Positions 16,605 to 24,841 of a stretch of 50,236 nt of DNA are shown piece after piece. Where the stretch lies: the NCBI GenBank assembly GCA_946183785.1, contig CAMHCS010000020.1, forward strand, positions 1-50,236, given 5' to 3'. Both the position numbers and the translations under genes were made by a program. This DNA is from an uncultured Selenomonadales bacterium (GTDB lineage Bacteria > Bacillota > Negativicutes > Selenomonadales > Selenomonadaceae). A model generated the notes under the pieces. It saw nothing but the letters and a program-made list of their open reading frames with translations, was not told the origin of the DNA and did no database searches. How positions within the stretch are numbered: position 1 is the stretch's first letter; every line of letters begins with the position of its first letter.

Positions 16605-17690
16605 TTATATCCGTATGTATTCGGACGTCATTTCGCGGATGGTGATTCCGTCGCGTTCCAGGGCTTGAGCGAGGTCGTAGGCGGTGCCGTGGTAGTCGAC
16701 GTCGATCTGCATGACGCCGGCCTGCTTCGTCCGTGTGTAGACGCCGGACACGCCGGGAATGCTGCTGATGCGTGCGTAGGCGTCGCTCATGGAGCCGAGC
16801 CTGTTGTTGGTGACGAGGATCGTGACATGCTGCTCGGGATTTGCGGCTTTTTTAATCGCCGATTGCGAAAGCTCCTTGACGATTGGGGTCGTCGCTTTTT
16901 TCAGCGCTTCCTGCATGGCCTTCGCGCCAAGGTTGAAGGCCTGCCCGTCGGCCGATCCGGCGTAGACGATCTCGCCGGTGTTGGCGTTCAGCATACGTAC
17001 CGAGAGATTCACGACGACGTTGTTCAGCGAGCCGACGAAGGGATAATCTTCAATCAAGGGAATGCCGTTGGTGTTCAGGTCAAGGTATCCGGTGACGAGG
17101 TAGTCGACGTTGAAGTGGGAGCCGATGGCTTCCAGGCCGTAGTCGCCGTCGAAAATGGCGTTCGCGATGCGGTGCTTGACCGAGGCTTCAATCTGCGTCA
17201 GGTCGACGATGCGGGAAAAGCCGTTTTTGTGCAGCCCGGTGATGATGGAGTTCTCGACGGAGGGGTATTCTTCGCCGTTGCCGTCGACGATGATGACGCC
17301 GATACGCGGGTCCTGCATATTGGCGCGGATCACGGCTTTCTTTTGCAGATGCGACATCAGGTCGGTATTCAGAAGCTGCTCCCGGACGTCGGCGCGGATC
17401 GTGACTTCGTAATAGCCGTTCCTGTATTCGGAGCGGAGCACGTCGTAGCCGGCGATATAGCCTTCTGAGTGCGTATAGATACGGTCGTGGATTACACGAT
17501 AGTTTTCCACATATGTCTTGCTGTCGACGAGTACGCCGACGGATTGCTCGATGGCTTCGCGCATTGCCGCGTGCAGCGCGTCCCGCTCCGTCGCTCCCTG
17601 GCCCGTGGCGGTCACGGAGGAAGCAATCGCCGCCGCCGTCCAGGCGAGGCACAAGAGGAATGCTGTCACCGCAATCCTGATCTTTTTCAT
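16605..17690 (-). CDS. exported FlgT-like protein (flagellar assembly protein T N-domain type)
   Basis: The 361-residue protein has a signal peptide (residues 1-23, cleavage near AIA-SS). The following domain, VTATGQGATERDALHAAMREAIEQSVGVLVDSKTYVENY, is the recognisable FlgT N-terminal pattern. The middle part (DPRIGVIIVDGNGEEYPSVENSIITGLHKNGF) resembles the FlgT middle/TolB-N-like fold. FlgT proteins form part of a ring around the flagellar motor in the periplasm, but related proteins occur in non-flagellar envelope systems. No flagellar genes are nearby, so that role is not proven. GAGGGAC is the ribosome binding site. The LPP20-like gene follows on the same strand. Confidence 0.75.
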   Translation of the reverse strand: MKKIRIAVTAFLLCLAWTAAAIASSVTATGQGATERDALHAAMREAIEQSVGVLVDSKTYVENYRVIHDRIYTHSEGYIAGYDVLRSEYRNGYYEVTIRADVREQLLNTDLMSHLQKKAVIRANMQDPRIGVIIVDGNGEEYPSVENSIITGLHKNGFSRIVDLTQIEASVKHRIANAIFDGDYGLEAIGSHFNVDYLVTGYLDLNTNGIPLIEDYPFVGSLNNVVVNLSVRMLNANTGEIVYAGSADGQAFNLGAKAMQEALKKATTPIVKELSQSAIKKAANPEQHVTILVTNNRLGSMSDAYARISSIPGVSGVYTRTKQAGVMQIDVDYHGTAYDLAQALERDGITIREMTSEYIRI

Positions 17691-17703
17691 GGCTGTCCCT
17701 CCT

Positions 17704-17725
17704 CTGCGCGATTGTAACCGCGCAG
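17704..17725 (-). promoter_or_regulatory. hairpin directly upstream of the FlgT-like gene's ribosome binding site
   Basis: CTGCGCG and CGCGCAG form a 7-bp perfect inverted repeat with an 8-base loop, ending a few bases before the GAGGGAC Shine-Dalgarno of the minus-strand gene. It may affect translation or mark an operator. Confidence 0.4.
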
Positions 17726-17831
17726 ATTTTTTTCTTTGTATCTATTTTCGATGGAAATGTTTAAAACCCTTTTTGAAAAAGATGAAACGAATATTAAAAA
17801 TGCGCATTTTATTTTAGATGTTCTCGAAGGC

Positions 17832-17860
17832 TTGCATTCTCTGGCATAAAGCTGTATACT
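17832..17860 (+). promoter_or_regulatory. promoter of the complex I operon leader
   Basis: TTGCAT (17832-17837) and TATACT (17855-17860) are separated by 17 bases. An 8-bp inverted repeat, TCTCGAAG (17822-17829) and CTTCGAGA (17873-17880), brackets the promoter and could be an operator. Transcription would start near 17867, about 140 bases before nuoA. Confidence 0.6.
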
Positions 17861-17891
17861 ATCTTTTATAAACTTCGAGAGGAGCTTTTTT

Positions 17892-17954
17892 TTGCGTGAG
17901 AGTAAGCCCGATGGGGCATTTCGGCGGTTATCGTGCGCTATGAGGCGTAGATAG
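17892..17954 (+). CDS. possible 20-residue Arg-rich leader peptide of the nuo operon
   Basis: A TTG at 17892 lies seven bases after a strong GAGAGGAG (17877-17884) and opens a 20-codon frame ending in TAG at 17952. Six of its 20 residues are arginine (positions 2, 11, 12 and 18-20). The stop codon falls inside the right arm of the terminator hairpin at 17924-17966, so a ribosome finishing the peptide would cover the hairpin. This geometry resembles translated attenuators, but no homologue is known to me and the frame could be accidental. Confidence 0.35.
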   Translation: MRESKPDGAFRRLSCAMRRR

Positions 17955-17966
17955 CCGCTGTTTTTA
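17924..17966 (+). terminator. intrinsic terminator/attenuator in front of nuoA
   Basis: GCGGTTATC (17924-17932) pairs with GATAGCCGC (17950-17958), with one G-T wobble, and TGTTTTTATT follows. It lies between the promoter at 17832-17860 and the nuoA start, so it either ends a small RNA of about 100 nt or attenuates the complex I operon. Confidence 0.65.
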
Positions 17967-18006
17967 TTAGTCGTGTGTATTGTATACAGGGTAGGAGATG
18001 AATCGT

Positions 18007-18360
18007 ATGGGCGAGTATGGTGGGCTTGGGATTTTCTTTCTGGTGGCGTTGTTTTTTCCGGTAGCGGCGTTGATTCCGGCGTTTTTGCTGCAGCCGCGGC
18101 AGCCGACGAAGGAGAAGCGGATTCCTTATGAGTGCGGCGTCGATACCGAAGGCAAGACGTATGTGCAGTACCGAATCGGGTATTTCCTGTACGCGCTTGT
18201 ATTTATCGTGTTCGATATCGAGACGGTGTTCCTCTATCCGTGGGCAGTGCGTTTCGGCCATCTTGGCCTGTTCGCGCTGGTCGAGATGTTCATCTTCATC
18301 GGGATATTGGCCGTCGGCCTTGGATACGCTTGGAAGAAAGGGGCATTGTCGTGGAAGTAA
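18007..18360 (+). CDS. nuoA: NADH-quinone oxidoreductase-type subunit A
   Basis: The 117-residue membrane subunit has three hydrophobic segments and the family core [11 protein letters not shown] followed by [25 protein letters not shown], in which the Cys-Gly loop lies near the quinone cavity. NuoA joins the peripheral and membrane arms of complex I. An ATG at 17998 is possible, but the GTAGGAG (17991-17997) would then touch it, whereas ATG 18007 has nine-base spacing. Gene order from here is nuoA-B-C-D-H-I-J-K-L-M-N. The nuoB start overlaps its end by 10 bases. Confidence 0.95.
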   Translation: MGEYGGLGIFFLVALFFPVAALIPAFLLQPRQPTKEKRIPYECGVDTEGKTYVQYRIGYFLYALVFIVFDIETVFLYPWAVRFGHLGLFALVEMFIFIGILAVGLGYAWKKGALSWK

Positions 18361-18869
18361 TCGATATTGTACCTCCGATACTGAAAAATAATGTGATCGT
18401 CGTGAAGGTAGACCAGCTTTTCAAATGGGCGCACGCGAATTCCATCTGGCCGCTGTCCTCAGGGCTCGCCTGCTGCGCGATCGAGATGATGAGCTGCGCG
18501 GCGGCACGGTTTGACCTTTCCCGCTTCGGCTACGAGGTGTTTCGTCCGTGCCCGCGTCAGGCCGATCTTTTGATCGTGGCGGGGACGCTGACCTGGAAGA
18601 TGACGCCGCCTTTGATCCGCCTCTATGAGGAGATGCCGGAGCCGAAGTACGTGATTGCGATGGGAAGCTGCGCGATCGGCGGCGGTCCGTTCGCCGATTC
18701 GTATTCGGTGGTGCCGGGCATTCATGAGGTGTTGCCGGTGGACGTCTATATTCCCGGCTGCCCGCCGAGGCCGGAGGCATTGATCGACGGCATGCTGAAG
18801 CTCCGCGAGAAGATTATGCACCCGGAGCGGGTGGAAGAAGAACGGAAGGCGAGGTTGATGGAGGCATGA
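18351..18869 (+). CDS. nuoB: NADH-quinone oxidoreductase-type subunit B
   Basis: The 172-residue subunit binds the terminal iron-sulfur cluster N2 that passes electrons to quinone. The cluster ligands are visible: the vicinal cysteines in [11 protein letters not shown], the Cys in MGSCAIGGG, and the Cys in [10 protein letters not shown]. The GTG at 18351 is chosen because AAAGGGG lies about seven bases upstream and it yields the normal N-terminus before [15 protein letters not shown]. Longer frame extensions would run back through nuoA. It overlaps nuoC by four bases (ATGA). Confidence 0.95.
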   Translation: MEVIDIVPPILKNNVIVVKVDQLFKWAHANSIWPLSSGLACCAIEMMSCAAARFDLSRFGYEVFRPCPRQADLLIVAGTLTWKMTPPLIRLYEEMPEPKYVIAMGSCAIGGGPFADSYSVVPGIHEVLPVDVYIPGCPPRPEALIDGMLKLREKIMHPERVEEERKARLMEA

Positions 18870-19351
18870 AGGCTTATATCGACGCGTCGCTTTTGACGGT
18901 ATTGAAGCAAAGGTTCCCTTCCATAGAATATGACAGTGAGGCGACGCAGCCTGCGGTTTATGTACCCGCGGCGGAGCTCGTCGCGGTTCTTTCGTTTTTG
19001 CGGGACGACGAGCGGTTTGCGTTCGCCCGTCTTGAAAATCTCACGTCGGTGGATTACAAGACGTATTTTGAGATGGTGTATCATCTCTTCAACTGGAACA
19101 TGGGCGCGTGGATCGCGGTCAAGGTCAAGCTCGACCATGAGCAGCCGACGGTTCCGTCCGTGACGGGGGTTTTCCCCGGCGTGGAGTATGAGGAGCGTGA
19201 AGTTTACGACCTGATGGGGATCGGGTTTACCGGCCACCCGGATCTGCGGCGAATCTTGCTCGCCGACGATTTCGAGGGTCATCCGCTTCGCAAGGATTAT
19301 GTGCAGATTATGCCGCCGCATGTGCCGCGGATACGGAAGGAGGGGCGGTAG
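18866..19351 (+). CDS. nuoC: NADH-quinone oxidoreductase-type subunit C
   Basis: The 161-residue subunit carries the 30-kDa subunit signature: [20 protein letters not shown], then [43 protein letters not shown] at the C-terminal end. NuoC packs against NuoD in the hydrophilic connecting module. It is separate from nuoD, unlike the fused nuoCD of enterobacteria. It starts in an ATGA overlap with nuoB. The nuoD ATG is immediately downstream. Confidence 0.94.
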   Translation: MKAYIDASLLTVLKQRFPSIEYDSEATQPAVYVPAAELVAVLSFLRDDERFAFARLENLTSVDYKTYFEMVYHLFNWNMGAWIAVKVKLDHEQPTVPSVTGVFPGVEYEEREVYDLMGIGFTGHPDLRRILLADDFEGHPLRKDYVQIMPPHVPRIRKEGR

Positions 19352-19352
19352 T

Positions 19353-20450
19353 ATGCCGCAGACGGAAACCTATACGCTGAGCATGGGGCCGCAGCATCCG
19401 TCGACCCACGGCGTTTTGCAGGTGCGGCTTGACCTGGACGGCGAGTCGATTCTCAAGGCGACGCCGTGTATGGGCTATCTGCACCGGGGGATCGAGAAGC
19501 TGCTGGAGTCGCGCACCTATGTGCAGGGCGTTCCCTATACGGACCGGCTCGATTATGTGTCGTCGATGAACAACAATCTCGGTTATTGCCGCGCAGTGGA
19601 GGAGCTGGCGCAGATCGAGGTGCCGGAGCGCGCCGAGTACATCCGCGTGATTGTCGCCGAGCTGAACCGCATCGCCAGTCATCTCGTTTTCATCGGGTCG
19701 TTGGCAAACGATTTGGGAGCGGTCACGGGCATGATTTACGCGTTCCGCGACCGGGAGAAGATTCTGGACTTGTTCGATCTCGTCTGCGGCGCGCGCATGA
19801 CGTTCCACTATATCCGCGTCGGCGGCGTCAGCGCCGATTTGCCGCCGGAGTTCGCGGCGAAATGCGAAGAATTCCTGAAGATCGTGCCGGAATTCATGCA
19901 GGAATATGAAGATATTTTGACGGGAAATGAGATACTCCAGCACCGACTGCACGGAACCTCTCCAATGACGAAGGAGCAGGCTCTGAGCCACAATATGACG
20001 GGGCCGAATATCCGCGCGGTGGGCATTCCTTTCGACATTCGCAAAGTGGACGGATACGGCGTCTATCCGAAATTCGAGTTCGACGTTCCCCTGGGAGAGA
20101 ATGGCGACAACTGGGATCGGTATCGGGTGCGCTATCTGGAGATTTATGAGAGCGCGAAAATCATCCGGCAGGCGCTGGACGGACTTCCGGAGGGCGATAT
20201 CATGGCGAAGTTCCCGAAGGTACTGCGTCCGCCGAAAGGCGAGGTGTACAGCCGGACGGAAGGGACGCGGGGCGAGCTTGGATTCTATATCGTCAGCGAC
20301 GGCTCGACGAAGCCGTACCGTGTGCATATCCGCCGTCCGTCGTTCATAAATCTGCAAGGGCTTGACGATATGTGCCGGGGGATGCTGATCGGCGACTCTG
20401 TCGCCGCGTTCTCCGCCATTGATCCATTGATGGGGGAGGTGGACTGCTGA
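19353..20450 (+). CDS. nuoD: NADH-quinone oxidoreductase-type subunit D
   Basis: The 365-residue 49-kDa-type subunit begins with SMGPQHPSTHGVLQVRLDLDGE and contains MGYLHRGIEKLLE, YTDRLDYVSSMNNN and the R-rich quinone-site region (PKGEVYSRTEGTRGELGFY). Its end lies in MLIGDSVAAFSAIDPLMGEVD. NuoD forms the quinone pocket with NuoB. Its relationship to the large subunit of NiFe hydrogenases is familial, but the metal-site cysteines are not expected here. ATG 19353 follows GGAGG at good distance; the in-frame upstream extension falls inside nuoC. The nuoH ATG overlaps its stop by one base. Confidence 0.95.
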   Translation: MPQTETYTLSMGPQHPSTHGVLQVRLDLDGESILKATPCMGYLHRGIEKLLESRTYVQGVPYTDRLDYVSSMNNNLGYCRAVEELAQIEVPERAEYIRVIVAELNRIASHLVFIGSLANDLGAVTGMIYAFRDREKILDLFDLVCGARMTFHYIRVGGVSADLPPEFAAKCEEFLKIVPEFMQEYEDILTGNEILQHRLHGTSPMTKEQALSHNMTGPNIRAVGIPFDIRKVDGYGVYPKFEFDVPLGENGDNWDRYRVRYLEIYESAKIIRQALDGLPEGDIMAKFPKVLRPPKGEVYSRTEGTRGELGFYIVSDGSTKPYRVHIRRPSFINLQGLDDMCRGMLIGDSVAAFSAIDPLMGEVDC

Positions 20451-21511
20451 TGGATTTTCTGCATTTGATGATGGAGCAGGGCGTAATCCGCACGTTGGCC
20501 GACGAGCTGCATGACCTTTTTATGCTGGTGTTCGGCAATGAGGTGGTTGCGAGCTTCCTGATGAAGGGCGTCGGTATCGGGGCGATCCTCGGCGTCATCT
20601 CGGTGGCGGCTATCGTCTTCACCTATGGAGAGCGCAAGGTTTGCGCGTTCATGCAGGTGCGGCTCGGACCGAACCGCGTCGGCGGCCGTTACGGCTTATT
20701 GCAGCCCATCGCAGATATGCTGAAGCTGATGAGCAAGGAGGATATCATTCCGGAGGGGTGCGACCGGGTGGTCTGGGCGCTCGGCCCGATGCTGCTCTTT
20801 GTGCCCACGGCGCTCATCTATGCCTTCTTCCCTTTTGACAACGGCGTGGCGTTGGCAGACGTGAATGTGGGCATCTTCCTGATGCTGGCCATCTCGTCGC
20901 AGTCGGTATTGCCGTTCCTGATCAGCGGATACGCGTCGAACAGCAAGTACGCGTTCATCGGCGGCATGCGCACGGTGGCGCAGATGCTTTCCTATGAAGC
21001 CCCGATGGTGTTTTCGCTGCTGGGCGTCGTGATGCTTTCCGGCTCCATGCGGATGTGCGACATCGTCGAGGCACAGAGCCAGCAGCTTTGGTTTATCCTG
21101 ATGCAGCCGATCGCCTTCGTGGTGTTCGTGATTTCCGCCACGGCGGAGACGAACCGCGTTCCTTTCGATCTTGTGGAGGGTGAGGCGGAGATCGTGGCGG
21201 GGCCGTTTGCCGAGTACAGCGGCATGCGTTGGGCGCTGTTCTTCCTTGCCGAGTACGCGAATCTTCTGTCCGTCTCGATTCTGACGACGGTGTTTTTCCT
21301 CGGCGGCTGGAACGGGCCGTTTTTGCCGGGCGTCGTTTGGTTCGGCATTAAAGTGCTGGCGATGGTGTTCGTGTTCATGTGGTTCCGCTGGACGTTCCCG
21401 CGCACGCGCGTCGACCAGATGCTTGCCTTCAGCTGGAAGGTTCTGCTGCCGCTGGCGCTCGCCAACGTGCTGTTCACCGGCGTGGGCATTTACGCGCGCC
21501 AGTGGATGTAA
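20450..21511 (+). CDS. nuoH: NADH-quinone oxidoreductase-type subunit H
   Basis: The 353-residue membrane subunit has about eight helices with family motifs: YGERKVCAFMQVRLGPNRVGGRYGLLQPIADMLKL, AETNRVPFDLVEGEAEIVAG..EYSGM, and the C-terminal WFRWTFPRTRVDQML. NuoH closes the quinone chamber and starts the proton path. The sequence is full length with no visible damage. It overlaps nuoD by one base. nuoI follows after 13 bases with an AGGAGG-like site. Confidence 0.95.
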   Translation: MDFLHLMMEQGVIRTLADELHDLFMLVFGNEVVASFLMKGVGIGAILGVISVAAIVFTYGERKVCAFMQVRLGPNRVGGRYGLLQPIADMLKLMSKEDIIPEGCDRVVWALGPMLLFVPTALIYAFFPFDNGVALADVNVGIFLMLAISSQSVLPFLISGYASNSKYAFIGGMRTVAQMLSYEAPMVFSLLGVVMLSGSMRMCDIVEAQSQQLWFILMQPIAFVVFVISATAETNRVPFDLVEGEAEIVAGPFAEYSGMRWALFFLAEYANLLSVSILTTVFFLGGWNGPFLPGVVWFGIKVLAMVFVFMWFRWTFPRTRVDQMLAFSWKVLLPLALANVLFTGVGIYARQWM

Positions 21512-21524
21512 GGAGGGACGCTGA

Positions 21525-22010
21525 ATGTTTGGAGAAGGATTGCTCACGGGCATGGGCGTCACCTGGAAGCATTTCTGGGGCAAGAAGGAGACGTTCTGTT
21601 ACCCGGAGGAAAAGCTGCCGATGACGGAGCGGTTCCGCGGCGGCCATCTTGTGCTCGACCATAAGAAATGCATCGCCTGCTCGCTGTGTTCGCTGGCGTG
21701 CCCGAATCAGGCGATCAAGCTGAAGATCGTACCGGACGCGAAGAAAAAACGGCATATGCAGAGCTATATTCATCTCGTCGGTCGGTGCCTTTACTGCAAT
21801 CTCTGCGTGGAGGCGTGCAATACGCACGCGCTGTCCTGGGACAAGAACTACGCGATCTCGACCTGGCACAGGGAGGAAATGGAAGACGAGCTTGTGACCG
21901 CCGAGGGACTTGCGTATTTTCATCAAGTGATGGAAAAAGCGAAAGCCGAGGCCGAGGCGGAAGCCAAAGCCAAAGCGGAGGAGCAAAAAAACGGGGGAGG
22001 TGACGCCTGA
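21525..22010 (+). CDS. nuoI: NADH-quinone oxidoreductase-type subunit I (2x[4Fe-4S])
   Basis: The 161-residue ferredoxin-like subunit has two cluster motifs, CIACSLCSLACP (residues about 48-59) and CLYCNLCVEACN (about 89-100). The second lacks the usual proline after the last cysteine. An Ala/Glu/Lys-rich helix of about 25 residues forms the C-terminus. NuoI is where electrons would enter from outside if no NADH module exists, as in ferredoxin-linked relatives of complex I, so its surface may be the docking site here. That is an inference from the missing nuoEFG. It overlaps nuoJ by one base. Confidence 0.95.
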   Translation: MFGEGLLTGMGVTWKHFWGKKETFCYPEEKLPMTERFRGGHLVLDHKKCIACSLCSLACPNQAIKLKIVPDAKKKRHMQSYIHLVGRCLYCNLCVEACNTHALSWDKNYAISTWHREEMEDELVTAEGLAYFHQVMEKAKAEAEAEAKAKAEEQKNGGGDA

Positions 22011-22588
22011 TGGACGCGCTTTTAGGACAGGTGCATGCGCTGGTCGCATGGGCATTTTCGCTGGCGAACGACTACGATGTGCCGAGCCTGATCGAAGCGG
22101 GCGTGTTTTTCCTGTTCGCGGGACTCGCGCTGCTTTTCGCCTGCGGCGTCATTTTTTTCCGGAATGTCGTTCACAGTGCATTGTCGTTGACGGCGACCTT
22201 TATCTGCGTCGCCTGCTTGTATCTTTCTATCGGCGCGGATTTCATGGGCGCGGTCCAGATCCTCGTCTATGGCGGTGCGGTGGCCGTGCTGATCGTCATG
22301 GCGATCATGCTGACGAGGCGCGATAACATGGCGCATTCGAATCCGTCGCGCGGTTTGTTCCGCCACGCGGCGGCTGCTGTTTTGACCGGGCTGTTCCTGT
22401 CGGGCATGGCGGCGGTGGCGATCCTTTCGCCGTTCAAGTCTGCGCCGCAGTCCCTCGGAGACGCCGCGCCCGGATTGGCCGACCTGATGCTCTCGCATTA
22501 CGTGCTGCCCTTTGAGGTCGCCGCCGTGCTGCTCCTGATTGCGATGATCGGCGCGATCGTCCTGGCAAAGGGGGCGGAAGAGCGATGA
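22010..22588 (+). CDS. nuoJ: NADH-quinone oxidoreductase-type subunit J
   Basis: The 192-residue membrane subunit has five helices and the conserved segment FFRNVVHSALSLTATFICVACLYLSIGADFMGAVQILVYGGAVAVLIVMAIML, in which helix 3 forms the pi-bulge region of the E-channel. The C-terminal part has PFEVAAVLLLIAMIGAIVLAK. It is full length and overlaps nuoK by four bases. Confidence 0.94.
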   Translation: MDALLGQVHALVAWAFSLANDYDVPSLIEAGVFFLFAGLALLFACGVIFFRNVVHSALSLTATFICVACLYLSIGADFMGAVQILVYGGAVAVLIVMAIMLTRRDNMAHSNPSRGLFRHAAAAVLTGLFLSGMAAVAILSPFKSAPQSLGDAAPGLADLMLSHYVLPFEVAAVLLLIAMIGAIVLAKGAEER

Positions 22589-22929
22589 TGAGTTTCATGG
22601 AGCTTTTTCAGCTTGCGACGCACGTCGGGCTTCACCATTTCCTGCTGTTTTCGGCAATCCTCTTCGCCGTCGGGCTTTTCGGCCTGCTGACGAAGAAGGG
22701 CCTGATTCCGCTCCTGATGTGTGTGGAGCTGATGCTGAACGCGGTCAATATCAATCTGGTGGCGTTTAACCATTATATGCCGGTCTACGACTATTCGGGG
22801 CAGCTGATGGCGATTTTCTCCGTCGCGGTGGCGGCGTCCGAGATCGCGGTGGGCGTGGCGCTTGCGTTCCGTATTTACCGCGACCACGGCACGGTAAACG
22901 TCGACGATCTGGACGAAATGAAAGGGTAA
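22585..22929 (+). CDS. nuoK: NADH-quinone oxidoreductase-type subunit K
   Basis: The 114-residue subunit has three helices and is related to MrpC. It has FAVGLFGLLTKKGLIPLLMCVELMLNAVNINLVAF, with the buried Glu in CVELML needed for proton transfer in characterised homologues. A second acidic residue lies in VAVAASEIAVGVAL. It overlaps nuoJ (ATGATG start region) and is followed by nuoL after 13 bases containing GGAGGGAG. Confidence 0.95.
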   Translation: MMSFMELFQLATHVGLHHFLLFSAILFAVGLFGLLTKKGLIPLLMCVELMLNAVNINLVAFNHYMPVYDYSGQLMAIFSVAVAASEIAVGVALAFRIYRDHGTVNVDDLDEMKG

Positions 22930-22942
22930 GGAGGGAGCATGG

Positions 22943-24841
22943 ATGTTTGATTTTGCGCTTTATCACGCATGGCTGATCCCGCTCCTTCCGGCGTTGGCGT
23001 TTCTCGTCATCGGGCTCGGGACGAGGCAGGACAAGAAGAAGTCGGCGATCATCGGCATAACGGCCATTGGCGCGAGTTTCCTGCTTTCGCTCGGCGTCGT
23101 TGGCGCGGTGCTGACGAAACGCCTCGTTATGGCGGCGCCCTTCGTGATGAAGACGGTCTGGGCGCACATCGGCGGGATGGATCTCGGCATGGGCGTGCTG
23201 ATCGATTCGCTGACGGCGATGATGCTGGTCGTGGTCACGACGGTGGCCCTTATGGTCAATATCTATTCCGTCGGGTACATGGAGCACGATCCGGGCATGG
23301 GGCGGTTCTTCGCGTTCCTGTCTCTGTTCGCGGCGTCGATGCTCGGCCTCGTCATTTCCCTGAACTTTTTGCAGATGTATATCTTCTGGGAAGGCGTCGG
23401 CCTTTGCTCGTACCTGCTGATCGGCTTCTACTATTATAAAATTTCCGCGCGTGAGGCCGCGAAAAAAGCGTTCATCACGACGCGCATCGGCGATTTCGGA
23501 ATGTTGCTCGGAATCCTGCTCATTCAGATTACGTTCGGCACGATGGATTTCATTGAATTGAAGACGCTGGTGCCGCAATATATCTGGATATCCGGCACGA
23601 GCTTCCTGACGGTGATCGGGCTGCTGCTTTTTATCGGTCCTATCGGCAAATCGGGACAGTTCCCGCTCCATGTCTGGCTGCCGGACGCAATGGAAGGCCC
23701 TACGCCCGTTTCGGCTTTGATCCACGCTGCGACGATGGTTGTTGCCGGCGTTTACTTGATCGGACGCGCCTATTTCATCTTTGCGGAGCTTCCGATTGTG
23801 ATGAACGTGATAGCGTGGCTCGGCGGATTCACCGCGTTCTTCGCTGCGACGATTGCAGTTACCCAGCGGCCGTTTAAGCGAATTCTTGCTTACTCGACCA
23901 TCAGCCAGCTCGGCTACATGATGCTGGCGCTCGGCGTCGGTTCGCTGACGGCCTCGATGTTCCACCTGATGACCCACGCGTTCTTCAAGGCGTTGATGTT
24001 CCTCTGCGCAGGCGCTGTCATTGAGGCGATGCACGAGGAAGCGGACATTTTCAAGATGGGCGGCCTTCGCCATCGGATGCCGGTGACCTTTAAGTGCATG
24101 ACTATCGGCGTGGCGGCCATCGCTGGTCTTCCGCCCTTTGCGGGATTCTTCTCGAAGGACGCGATTCTCGCCGCCGCTGCAGAGGTCAGCTTCCCGCTGT
24201 ATCTGCTGGCGTCGGTTACGGCGTTCATGACGGCGTTTTATATGTCACGGCTGCTGTTCGTAGCGTTCTTCGGCGAAGTCAGAGACGACTGTCCGGCCCA
24301 GGAAACAAACGCGTTCATGCGTTGGCCCTTGGTCGTGCTGGCGGTGCTTTCCGTGATCAGCGGCGCCTGGGGACATTTCGCAGGCTTCGGCGACTGGGTT
24401 TTTTACGGTGTGCATGAAGAGGAAGCGATCAACTGGGCGATTGCTGGCAGCTCTATCGTGCTCTCGCTGGTCGCGATGTGGCTGGCCTATCAGATTTACG
24501 TCGAAAAGCGTTGGTCGTCGTTCCAGATTGCGCGGCGGCTTGGCGTGCTCTACGATTTGAGCTATCACGCCTACTATATCGACGAGATTTACGCGTTTAT
24601 CCGCGAACTGGCGGTTGACAAGCTCGGAAGGCTCGCCCTTTGGATCGACACGCATGTCGTCGACGGCGTCGTGCATGGGCTGGGGCGGCTGGCAAAAGGC
24701 GTCGGCGCCGTGCTTGCGCTGCCGCAGAACGGCGACGTGCAGCGGTATGTCGCAATCTTCTATACCGGCGTTGTCGCGCTGGTAGCCTATAGCCTGTTTT
24801 ACGCGGTGAAAATTCTTTCGGTGACGGGAGGTGCGTTCTGA
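22943..24841 (+). CDS. nuoL: NADH-quinone oxidoreductase-type subunit L
   Basis: The 632-residue Mrp-antiporter-like subunit pumps protons and carries the long lateral helix at its C-terminus. Motifs include FFAFLSLFAASMLGLVISLNFLQMYIFWEGVGLCSYLLIGFYY with the key Glu in FWEGVG, GKSGQFPLHVWLPDAMEGPTPVSALIHAATMVVAGVYLIGR, and RILAYSTISQLGYMMLALG. Length is normal for the family. It overlaps nuoM by one base. As in the neighbouring subunits, codon use is strongly GC-rich. Confidence 0.95.
   Translation: MFDFALYHAWLIPLLPALAFLVIGLGTRQDKKKSAIIGITAIGASFLLSLGVVGAVLTKRLVMAAPFVMKTVWAHIGGMDLGMGVLIDSLTAMMLVVVTTVALMVNIYSVGYMEHDPGMGRFFAFLSLFAASMLGLVISLNFLQMYIFWEGVGLCSYLLIGFYYYKISAREAAKKAFITTRIGDFGMLLGILLIQITFGTMDFIELKTLVPQYIWISGTSFLTVIGLLLFIGPIGKSGQFPLHVWLPDAMEGPTPVSALIHAATMVVAGVYLIGRAYFIFAELPIVMNVIAWLGGFTAFFAATIAVTQRPFKRILAYSTISQLGYMMLALGVGSLTASMFHLMTHAFFKALMFLCAGAVIEAMHEEADIFKMGGLRHRMPVTFKCMTIGVAAIAGLPPFAGFFSKDAILAAAAEVSFPLYLLASVTAFMTAFYMSRLLFVAFFGEVRDDCPAQETNAFMRWPLVVLAVLSVISGAWGHFAGFGDWVFYGVHEEEAINWAIAGSSIVLSLVAMWLAYQIYVEKRWSSFQIARRLGVLYDLSYHAYYIDEIYAFIRELAVDKLGRLALWIDTHVVDGVVHGLGRLAKGVGAVLALPQNGDVQRYVAIFYTGVVALVAYSLFYAVKILSVTGGAF

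Noticed and set aside
22766..24073. 435-codon minus-strand frame across nuoK/nuoL
   Set aside because: Arg/His/Glu-rich shadow of the conserved nuoL and nuoK coding sequences.
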